NCBI RefSeq assembly: GCF_001895145.1
Contig: NZ_BDIR01000003.1
Span: 1 to 64,000 of the forward strand
Source: Arcobacter sp. LA11
GTDB lineage: Bacteria; Campylobacterota; Campylobacteria; Campylobacterales; Arcobacteraceae
Direction: 5' to 3'
DNA: 64,000 nucleotides
Made by a program: the position numbers and the translations under genes. Of the stretch, positions 57,231 through 64,000 are shown piece by piece (the stretch's first letter is position 1; each line of letters starts with the position of its first letter). A model generated the notes under the pieces. The model saw only the letters and a list, made by a program, of their open reading frames with translations. It did no database searches and was not told the origin of the DNA.

Positions 57231-59120
57231 TTATTCACTTTTTATTTTTTTAGAAAGTGGAATTTCTATTATAATCTTTGCCCCTACTTTACTATTTTTA
57301 ATTTTAATTTTTCCATTTAGTTTTGTTTCAATAATTAATCTTGAAATATAGAGGCCTAATCCTGTACCTTCTTTACTTTTTTTAGTTGTAAAATACATAT
57401 CAAAGACTTTATTTATAATTTCTTCTTTTATTCCTCCCGCATTATCTTCTATTTGTACAATAATATTTCTTTTATCTTTTTCTATTGATATCTCAATATT
57501 TTTATAGTTTGATGTTTTTTCACATAAAGCATCTTTTGCATTGATAAGTATATTTAGAATGACTTGTGAAAACTCACTTGGATAACCAAGAATCGGATAT
57601 ATTTCACTTTTTCTATTTACTTTAATATTAATATGATTATATGTTAAACTCATATCTATAATATTAATTGCGTTATCTATATAATCAGAGGCATTAAATA
57701 CTTCTTTTTTCCTATTTGGTTCAAAGAAGTTAGAAAAGTCATCAATGGTTGTAGACATATATTTAAGAAGTTCATTACCATTTTTAATTCTTGTATTCAT
57801 ATATTCTTTAGTTAACTCATCAAAGTTGTAAGAAGCTTCTAAGTTCATAAATATTCCACCTAATTGAGAAAGTGGTTGTCTCCATTGGTGTGCTATATGT
57901 GCAATCATTTCTCCCATCATTGCAAGTTTTGACTGCTGCATTAGTAAATATTCGTTATCAAGCCTTTTCTTTATCTCTTTGTCAACCTCTTCTTGTAATA
58001 AGTTTTTTTCTTTTTCATGGATAGTTACATCTTTAAATATGATTTTTATATAGTTGTTATTTAAGTTTTTTGATAAAGTTCCTGATAATTCATAAGAGGA
58101 ATCTCCTATTTTTATTATTGTATTTGTCAATATACTTTTATTTTGAAAGCTTTTATAGATTTTTTTCCAATCTTTTTTCCCAAAAATAGAAGTTACTTTT
58201 CTATCTAATAAATTATCACCAAATATTGTTTTTGCTTTATTGTTCATCCAATATAATATTTGTTCTTTTTCATTATCAAAAATCTCGATTATAGCTTCTG
58301 GTAAAAAATTCATTATTTCTTGAGCATGCTTTATTTTATTTTGGAGTATTCTTGAATAATTTCCTTTTATATGTTTAAGAATATCTCTATTTGTAAGAAT
58401 ATTTACTACGTTATTCTTTTTATCTAAAACTACAACTCTTCTAATATTTTTTAATTTCATAATATCTATTACATTTGTTACTAGTTCATTTGAATTAACT
58501 GTAATAATTGGTTTATTCATATATTCTTCAATATTTGATTTTAAATTTATCTCTTTAAATGTGATATTTAGGATGTCTTTTTCTGTAATAATACCAACTT
58601 GGTGGTTGTTTTTAGTGACTACAATAGAACCTACTCTATGCTCTTGCATTAATATTAATGTATCATAGATAGTAGAACTTACATCTATTGTTAAAACCTT
58701 TTTATTTGTTTTTACAATATCGTTTATTTTTAAGTCAACTTTATAAACATCTTCTTCTAAGTATTCAAATAAGTTTTCTTGGGTTACAACTCCTGTATAC
58801 TCGTCTTTTTTATTAACTAAAACTATTCTACGTATATTATTTTTACTTAGAATATCAAAAGCAATATCTATTGGACGGTTTTGATTAACTGTAATAACTT
58901 TTTTTTGTCCAATTTTATATACTGGAGTGTCTAAATTTATTTTATTTTTTAAAATATTTACAATATCACTCTCTGTTAATATTCCAATTGGTTTGTTTTT
59001 TTTAATTAATATAGCACAACCATTTTTATTTTTTATCATTATAGACATTGTTTCTTTTATTGATGCGTCATGTTTTACCTGGAATGTATGCTGGTTCTTT
59101 ATATCTTTTAAATTGTTCAT
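57231..59120 (-). CDS. Sensor histidine kinase with four CBS domains and a PAS-like domain
   Basis: 629 residues, no membrane helix. Order: four CBS domains (about 8-62, 70-122, 135-190, 198-250), a PAS-like domain (about 270-365), HisKA with phospho-acceptor His411 in MIAHIAHQWRQPLS, and an ATPase domain with NILINAKDAL, DNAGGI and GTGLGLYISR. CBS pairs usually bind AMP, ADP, ATP or SAM, so it probably senses a soluble signal. It starts one base after the response-regulator stop, which follows the arginine kinase by 20 bases. Confidence 0.9.
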   Translation of the reverse strand: MNNLKDIKNQHTFQVKHDASIKETMSIMIKNKNGCAILIKKNKPIGILTESDIVNILKNKINLDTPVYKIGQKKVITVNQNRPIDIAFDILSKNNIRRIVLVNKKDEYTGVVTQENLFEYLEEDVYKVDLKINDIVKTNKKVLTIDVSSTIYDTLILMQEHRVGSIVVTKNNHQVGIITEKDILNITFKEINLKSNIEEYMNKPIITVNSNELVTNVIDIMKLKNIRRVVVLDKKNNVVNILTNRDILKHIKGNYSRILQNKIKHAQEIMNFLPEAIIEIFDNEKEQILYWMNNKAKTIFGDNLLDRKVTSIFGKKDWKKIYKSFQNKSILTNTIIKIGDSSYELSGTLSKNLNNNYIKIIFKDVTIHEKEKNLLQEEVDKEIKKRLDNEYLLMQQSKLAMMGEMIAHIAHQWRQPLSQLGGIFMNLEASYNFDELTKEYMNTRIKNGNELLKYMSTTIDDFSNFFEPNRKKEVFNASDYIDNAINIIDMSLTYNHINIKVNRKSEIYPILGYPSEFSQVILNILINAKDALCEKTSNYKNIEISIEKDKRNIIVQIEDNAGGIKEEIINKVFDMYFTTKKSKEGTGLGLYISRLIIETKLNGKIKIKNSKVGAKIIIEIPLSKKIKSE

Positions 59121-59121
59121 T

Positions 59122-59835
59122 TTAATCTGTTCTTACGCAAAGTTTATATCCTACACCACTGATATTTTTGAGAATTTTACTATATGTTTTATTTCTTATA
59201 TTTCTAATTTGACTTCGTATTGCATCTTCTGTCATTATATCATCAGGCCAAATTTGAGTTTCTATTACTTCATAAGTAATTGTTTCATTTTTTTTATTTA
59301 TAAAAAATTCTAACAATTGGATTTCTTTTTTTCTTAGTAGAATAATAGAGTTATCTTTTTTATTAAGTATATTTTTTTCTGTATGTTGATAGATAAAGCC
59401 CTCTCCTAAGTCAATTAAAGTAGGAAGTGAGCTATTTTTATCTAATTCTAATATTGCTTTTTGTGTAGCACTAAAAAGATCCGTTCCTGTTACTGGTTTA
59501 ACTAAATATCTTGTTAAATCTAATTCTACAGCTTGAACCATAAATTCTTTGTTTGTGTAAGCTGTAGTCATAATAATTCTAGTTTTTGAATCCTCTTTTC
59601 TAATTAAAGATGCAAAGTCAATACCATTCATTCCTGGCAAGTTTATATCTAAGAGAATAATATTTGGTTTGTATATTTTATAAAGGTCTAAGGCTTCTTC
59701 ACAGTTGTCAGAAACATATATTTTTTTAAAAAATCTATTTAAGTACTCTACAATATGTTTTCTAACGTCTAATTCATCTTCAACATATAATACTGTACAG
59801 TATTTCATTTTATTAATTAATTCTTTTTTATCCAT
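59122..59835 (-). CDS. Response regulator with winged-helix DNA-binding domain
   Basis: 237 residues. Receiver domain with VEDE (18-21), phospho-acceptor Asp63 in LLDINLPG, TTAY and Lys113 in VKP. The C-terminus is an OmpR/PhoB-type winged helix (QLLEFFINKKNETITYEVIE, IRSQIRNIRNKT, GVGYKL). It lies between the arginine kinase and the CBS histidine kinase in one run, so it is surely their partner; target genes are unknown, perhaps the run itself. Confidence 0.93.
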   Translation of the reverse strand: MDKKELINKMKYCTVLYVEDELDVRKHIVEYLNRFFKKIYVSDNCEEALDLYKIYKPNIILLDINLPGMNGIDFASLIRKEDSKTRIIMTTAYTNKEFMVQAVELDLTRYLVKPVTGTDLFSATQKAILELDKNSSLPTLIDLGEGFIYQHTEKNILNKKDNSIILLRKKEIQLLEFFINKKNETITYEVIETQIWPDDIMTEDAIRSQIRNIRNKTYSKILKNISGVGYKLCVRTD

Positions 59836-59855
59836 TTATTTCATTTCAATATATA

Positions 59856-60905
59856 TTATTTATTTTCTAATTCTTTTTCTATTTTTATGAGTTCAACTAC
59901 TCCATCATACATATCTTGAACACATTGTACTTCTGTTACTCCAAGTCTTCTTTTATTACTAATATCATAAACTCCACCAACACTTTCTGAGTGTTCTCCA
60001 TGGATACCTCTAATTTGTAAATGAAAATTATCAGTAATATTTTTAAATCTATTCATATCTTCAGATAAGTTTGGAAGTTTTATATGAACACTTGCTCTCA
60101 TAGCTGTACCTAAGTTAGTTGGACAACTTGTAATATATCCTAAATGGTCATTATAAGAAAATTGTATCTTTTCTTCTATTTTTTTTATTGCAGTGGTTAA
60201 TCTTTCAAAAACCTCTTTTATATCTCCACCTTCTTGCATAGATATAATTCTTAACTGGTCTTCTTCATTTACCCAAACTAAAAATGTTTTTTCATCATTA
60301 TGAAATATACCTCTTCCCGATGGCCAATCTCTATTTAATCCAGCAGCTTCTAAAAATCTATCTCCTGCTTTAAATAAAAAATGATCTGAAATAAGTTGTT
60401 TCTTTATATTTTCAGGCATTCCATCTAAAGGATAATAAGTCCCTTTTAAATCATCATTTAGTGAATTTAAAGCATTAGATGCATCATTTTCTATTTTTTC
60501 TCTTTGTTCTTTAGTTATAGCAGGTCCTAAAGGAATATTTGCAAAGTTACGTCCAACTCTAATTCTTGTTGAAAGTATATATTTACCTTCTTCGTCTGGA
60601 TTTGGAGCATTTAAGTCATTAGGATTTAGATTACTAGTATGTTTATCTTCTTTAGAAAAACCATGATAATCTTCAATTATTGGATCAAATAATAAATTAA
60701 AAGTTGTATATGATTCAATATCTCCTGCATAAACACCTATTCCACTATCTAAGTTTACAACACCAGATAAAATTGCATTTTCTAAAGTAAAATTATTTGC
60801 TGTTTTCTTCTCATTTAACTTAGAATACACATCTTGAGTTAAATATTTTGATAACAATGATTTACAAGTTTTTGGAAACTCAGGACAAGTAGTGATTTTA
60901 TTCAT
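59856..60905 (-). CDS. Arginine kinase (phosphagen kinase)
   Basis: Transfers phosphate between ATP and arginine, forming the energy store phosphoarginine. 349 residues against about 356 in animals. All key parts are visible: GS region GVVNLDSGIGVYAGD (48-62), phosphate-binding STRIRVGR (112-119), NEED with Glu215, catalytic CPTNLGT (Cys261 to Thr267), RASVHIKLP, and RGIHGEHSES with Glu304 in the mobile loop. Animal-like identity is striking. Bacterial phosphagen kinases are rare and probably came by transfer. It heads a run with a two-component system. Confidence 0.97.
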   Translation of the reverse strand: MNKITTCPEFPKTCKSLLSKYLTQDVYSKLNEKKTANNFTLENAILSGVVNLDSGIGVYAGDIESYTTFNLLFDPIIEDYHGFSKEDKHTSNLNPNDLNAPNPDEEGKYILSTRIRVGRNFANIPLGPAITKEQREKIENDASNALNSLNDDLKGTYYPLDGMPENIKKQLISDHFLFKAGDRFLEAAGLNRDWPSGRGIFHNDEKTFLVWVNEEDQLRIISMQEGGDIKEVFERLTTAIKKIEEKIQFSYNDHLGYITSCPTNLGTAMRASVHIKLPNLSEDMNRFKNITDNFHLQIRGIHGEHSESVGGVYDISNKRRLGVTEVQCVQDMYDGVVELIKIEKELENK

Positions 60906-61089
60906 TTTTTTTCCTTATATTTATATTATATTCTTTTAAATTTTTATTTAATTTAATATTTCGTAAATATTTATAATATTTTAGAAATATTTAGTTTTTA
61001 TTTTATTATAAAAAAATGTATATAAAAGGGAATAGAAATAAGATATTCTTTGATATTATTAAAAAATAAATATATAAAAGGAGAATTTT

Positions 61090-61353
61090 ATGAAAAGAGT
61101 ATTATTTCTTTTTATGATTTTTATTACTACATATGCAAATGCAATAAGTTGGTCTCAATTAAAAAGTTGGGGAAATAAAGATATAGAACCAGATGTAAAA
61201 TATAATATAGAAACAGAAGGTTATAATGTAAGAGTGTACGAGTTTACACCTCTTAGTGATCCAGGAAGTACATGTATAATGACATTTACTAATGAAAAAA
61301 TGGGAATGTTTTGTTTTAATAAATCAAAAGATGCGGTAAAAAGAGATAAGTAA
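61090..61353 (+). CDS. Small secreted protein, unknown
   Basis: 87 residues with signal peptide (about 1-19, cleavage after ANA). The mature part is about 68 residues with two Cys (TCIMTF and MFCFN) that could form a disulfide. AAAGGAGAA is a very good ribosome site. It stands alone, divergent from the arginine kinase. Family not recognised. Confidence 0.75.
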   Translation: MKRVLFLFMIFITTYANAISWSQLKSWGNKDIEPDVKYNIETEGYNVRVYEFTPLSDPGSTCIMTFTNEKMGMFCFNKSKDAVKRDK

Positions 61354-61364
61354 CTAAATGTTAC

Positions 61365-61532
61365 TTACTCTGTTGCATTATGAATTGCTTTCTTTGTTGA
61401 TTTATAAGCTTTAGATGTTCCTTCTTTAGTTGCATCCCAGGCATCTGAAGAATCTTGTTTTACACCTTTCCAAGTTGCACAACCACTTAAAACAAATATT
61501 GATACTATTAGTGTTAATAAAATAGATTTCAT
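61365..61532 (-). CDS. 55-residue small lipoprotein (entericidin-like in size)
   Basis: Read by hand. Signal peptide with lipobox LSGC (15-18), mature peptide about 38 residues that is Lys/Ala/Thr-rich (DAWDATKEGTSKAYKSTKKA). The layout resembles entericidin-type small lipoproteins, but I see no firm match. A GGAAGAAAA ribosome site precedes the ATG. It ends 11 bases from the stop of the secreted protein gene, with which it converges. Confidence 0.7.
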   Translation of the reverse strand: MKSILLTLIVSIFVLSGCATWKGVKQDSSDAWDATKEGTSKAYKSTKKAIHNATE

Positions 61533-61630
61533 TTTTCTTCCTATTAAATAGATTAAATTTGTATTATTTTACAAAAATCAAGTATATATTTTACTTTAAT
61601 AAAGAGGAGAAATTGTGTAGTTGTATAGTT

Positions 61631-61654
61631 AAAGTAAGGCAAAAGCCCTACTTT
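61631..61654 (-). terminator. Hairpin after glyS
   Basis: Arms aaagtaaggc and gccctacttt around AAAA, one mismatch, located five bases past the glyS stop. No long T-run follows on the minus strand, so it is a moderate terminator candidate. Confidence 0.5.
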
Positions 61655-61658
61655 TAGT

Positions 61659-63671
61659 TTATATAGTAATTTCTTTGATATCTGCTATATTTTTAAATTC
61701 TTGGTAAACTAAACCAATTGTATTTTTTCTATTTGTTTTTATTTCTTCATTTTCATGATTTACAAATACATTATTGAAAAAATTATCAAGCTCAGGTTTT
61801 AAACCAAATAATGCTTCTAATTCTTCATCATATGAAGAGTATTCTTTTGAAGTAATTGTAGTGTATTTGTTAAATAAATCTTTTTCTTCTTTATCTTCAA
61901 ATAAAGATTCATTTACATTAAGTTTAGAGTTTGTATCTAAATCTTTAATAATATTTGCAACTCTTTTAAATGTAGTACTATATTCTTTAAAATCATCACT
62001 TAAAACAACAGGGTTTAGTGCGCATAACTTCTTAGAAACTTGATATATATCTGTTTCTCCTGAACCTAATACAGCTTTTAGAACAGATGGGTTTACATCA
62101 AAAATTTTAAATAATCTTTCATTAAAAAACTCTACTAATTTTGATTTATCTAATCCTTTGTATGAATCAGCTAATGCATCAATGATTTTTTCTAAATCAA
62201 CTGGAAGTTTGTGTTCCATTGCAATTTTAACTATACCAGCTGCTGCTCGTCTAAGTCCAAAAGGATCTTTTGAACCGCTTGGAATTTTACCTACAGAGAA
62301 TAATCCCATTAAATTATCTAATTTATATGAAAGTGCAATAATACTAGAAAACTTACTTGATGGTAATTCAGAGTCTTCTCCATCTGGTAAATATTGTTCT
62401 TTAATTGCAGTATATAAATTTATATCTTCTCCTGCAAGTTTTGCATAGTAATATCCCATCAGACCTTGTAACTCTGTAAATTCATAAACCATTTCTGACA
62501 TTAAGTCTGCTTTACTCAACATTACAGCTTTTTCTACAAGTTCTTTTTCTTTTATATCAAAAATGTCTGCTAAGTAAGAGGCAATTTTTGCTTCTCTTTC
62601 ACATTTTTCATACATAGAACCAAGACCTTCTACAAATACTAATTTTTTAAGATCTTCATTTGAAAGACCATTCTTGATATCATTTTTATAGAAAAACATA
62701 CCATCTGCAAGTCTTGGTCTTAATACTTTTTCATTTCCAGCAATTATGTGTGTAAAGTCTTCAGTTTTAGAGTTTGAAACAACAATAAAGTTATTTGTTA
62801 ACTTATCATTTTTATAAACTGCAAAATATCTTTGATGTTCTTTCATCGATGTTACAATAACTTCTTCTGGTAATTCTAAAAACTCTTCATCAAATTTTCC
62901 AATTAATGCCGTAGGATACTCAGTTATTGCTACTACTTCTTCAAGTAATTCAGTATCAATTTCAATTTTTACACCATTATTTTCTTCAATACTTTTCATT
63001 TGATTTAGAATAAGGTTTCGTCTATCATCTGGATAAAGGATAACTCCGTTATCTTTTAATTTATCAAAATAAGTACTAGAGTCAAAAGTAAAAGGTTCAT
63101 ATGAAACCATTCTATGAGCAAAGGCTTTATTAGATGATTTTACTCCATATAATTGGGCATCAACGATTTCCTCACCTAGTAAAATAGCTAAACTTCTAAT
63201 AGGTCTAATAAAACTATCAGTTCGGCAAGCCCATCTCATTGATTTACCAAAATTTAAAGAGTTGATAAATTCATTTACCATTTCGTTTAATAAATCTTTT
63301 GAATCAGTTCCTTTTACTTCTTTTTTAAAGTAAAGAACTTCACCTCTTCCTTGATCAATTCTATCAAGTTGAGATACATCAACTCCACATTTTTTAGCGA
63401 AACCTAATGCAGCTCCTGTTGGTTCGTTATCTTTAAAAGCAATTTTTACAGGTGCTCCAAATTGTTCTTGGATAGAGTCTTCTTGTTTTACTTGAAAATC
63501 TTTATGCCATAATACTAATCTTCGAGGAGTATAGAAAAAATCAAAATCACATAGTAATCTATTTTTTTCTAAAATATCAGCCCACTTCTTCTCAATATTC
63601 GGAAGTTCTTTTAAAAATGGAATGGCTGGTAATTCTTCTACTCCAATCTCTATTAATAATGGTTTATTCAT
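61659..63671 (-). CDS. glyS: Glycyl-tRNA synthetase beta subunit
   Basis: Beta subunit of the alpha2-beta2 GlyRS. 670 residues. The start is the family signature LLIEIGVEELPAIPF, then FYTPRRLVLW, and mid-protein VLRPRLADGMFFYKND and KDPFGLRRAAAGIVKI are all typical. The alpha subunit (glyQ) is not in the window. It overlaps a small membrane protein gene by 8 bases. Confidence 0.97.
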   Translation of the reverse strand: MNKPLLIEIGVEELPAIPFLKELPNIEKKWADILEKNRLLCDFDFFYTPRRLVLWHKDFQVKQEDSIQEQFGAPVKIAFKDNEPTGAALGFAKKCGVDVSQLDRIDQGRGEVLYFKKEVKGTDSKDLLNEMVNEFINSLNFGKSMRWACRTDSFIRPIRSLAILLGEEIVDAQLYGVKSSNKAFAHRMVSYEPFTFDSSTYFDKLKDNGVILYPDDRRNLILNQMKSIEENNGVKIEIDTELLEEVVAITEYPTALIGKFDEEFLELPEEVIVTSMKEHQRYFAVYKNDKLTNNFIVVSNSKTEDFTHIIAGNEKVLRPRLADGMFFYKNDIKNGLSNEDLKKLVFVEGLGSMYEKCEREAKIASYLADIFDIKEKELVEKAVMLSKADLMSEMVYEFTELQGLMGYYYAKLAGEDINLYTAIKEQYLPDGEDSELPSSKFSSIIALSYKLDNLMGLFSVGKIPSGSKDPFGLRRAAAGIVKIAMEHKLPVDLEKIIDALADSYKGLDKSKLVEFFNERLFKIFDVNPSVLKAVLGSGETDIYQVSKKLCALNPVVLSDDFKEYSTTFKRVANIIKDLDTNSKLNVNESLFEDKEEKDLFNKYTTITSKEYSSYDEELEALFGLKPELDNFFNNVFVNHENEEIKTNRKNTIGLVYQEFKNIADIKEITI

Positions 63672-63819
63672 CTACTTTTTCCTTATTAGCCTTTTGTTTT
63701 TCTATCTCTTCTAATTTATCTGTATGTTTTTTTATTTGTTGTTTATTAAAACCTCTAATAAACATAAATACCATAAAGACAAATAATACTGTTACAATAA
63801 CATCTAAAATTTCTTTCAT
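63664..63819 (-). CDS. 51-residue single-helix membrane protein
   Basis: Read by hand: one N-terminal membrane helix (MKEILDVIVTVLFVFMVFMF) followed by a short charged coil (KKHTDKLEEIEKQKANKEK). The stop lies within the first codons of glyS (8-base overlap), so the two are probably coupled. I do not recognise it. The ATG has no strong ribosome site I can point to. Confidence 0.6.
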   Translation of the reverse strand: MKEILDVIVTVLFVFMVFMFIRGFNKQQIKKHTDKLEEIEKQKANKEKVDE

Positions 63820-63864
63820 ATTTAATCCAATATTCTTTATAAAAGTTGATATTTTATCTAAAAA

Positions 63865-64000
63865 TCACTTATTTTCCATTAAATCAAGAAGATTTGAATT
63901 GTTGTCAAAACTTTTTATTTTAAATAAATCTTCTTTATTTACGTGACATTCTTTACATGTAACTAACTGTTGGTGTTCATTTATTTCAGTTTTTATAAGT
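63865..64000 (-). CDS. C-terminal end of a protein with a CxxCH heme-type motif (start outside window)
   Basis: About 45 residues before the stop, open to the window edge: LIKTEINEHQQLVTCKECHV then a Lys/Asp-rich tail. CKECH could be a c-type heme site. The remainder lies to the right, so the family is unknown. It is 45 bases upstream of the small membrane protein gene on the same strand. Confidence 0.55.
   Translation of the reverse strand, partial: LIKTEINEHQQLVTCKECHVNKEDLFKIKSFDNNSNLLDLMENK

Overview
The window is AT-rich DNA (roughly 27-30% G+C by eye) from a Campylobacterota genome, most likely Arcobacter sensu lato. Pointers are hobA between lysC and a short holB, a XerH-type single recombinase, the MqnC futalosine pathway, and the conserved run gltX-yggT-slt / mobB-fbp-metG, which I recall as syntenic with Campylobacter jejuni around Cj0837c-Cj0845c.

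Region 1 (1-21,097, minus strand) is one continuous type VI secretion (T6SS) locus: tssA-B-C-E-F-G-H(clpV)-small lipoprotein-tagH(fha)-tssJ-K-L-M-pppA-ppkA-hcp-vgrG. All 13 core Tss genes are represented; vgrG runs off the left edge. Genes are tightly spaced, often with TAATG or ATGA overlaps. The PpkA kinase, PppA phosphatase and FHA protein are the three parts of the threonine-phosphorylation switch, but the kinase has no membrane or periplasmic sensor part.

Region 2 (21,400-32,460) holds a MepS-like NlpC/P60 lipoprotein with its catalytic Cys and His replaced, xerH, two unknown genes, an M3 oligopeptidase, prmC, an unknown membrane-anchored protein, hemW, rppH, and the lysC-hobA-holB-folP run. 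folP and tyrA converge on a 28-bp perfect palindrome that contains both gene ends.

Region 3 (33,389-46,078) is bamA-mqnC-M16-gltX-yggT-slt, then a lipoprotein, mobB-fbp-small Cys4 protein-metG-MurF-like. Three enzymes in a row (M16, GltX, Slt) keep their fold signatures but lack catalytic motifs.

Region 4 (46,082-53,203) has an S24 repressor with a likely self-operator, then oadG-oadA-oadB-pckA (Na+-coupled oxaloacetate decarboxylase plus PEP carboxykinase), and ribBA. A textbook sigma-70 promoter drives a tRNA cluster (Gln, fMet, Met, Thr).

Region 5 (53,850-60,905, minus strand) is the most unusual. A bacterial arginine kinase is followed at once by a response regulator and a histidine kinase carrying four CBS domains. 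Downstream is a four-gene, ATGA-coupled module: diheme lipoprotein, NicO-type Ni/Co permease, DUF1007-like secreted protein and a small secreted protein. I read the first part as a candidate energy-buffer plus energy-sensing system and the second as a candidate metal-handling system. Both functions are inferred.

Region 6 (61,090-64,000) has two small exported proteins, glyS, a small membrane protein and the C-terminus of a CxxCH protein cut by the window edge.
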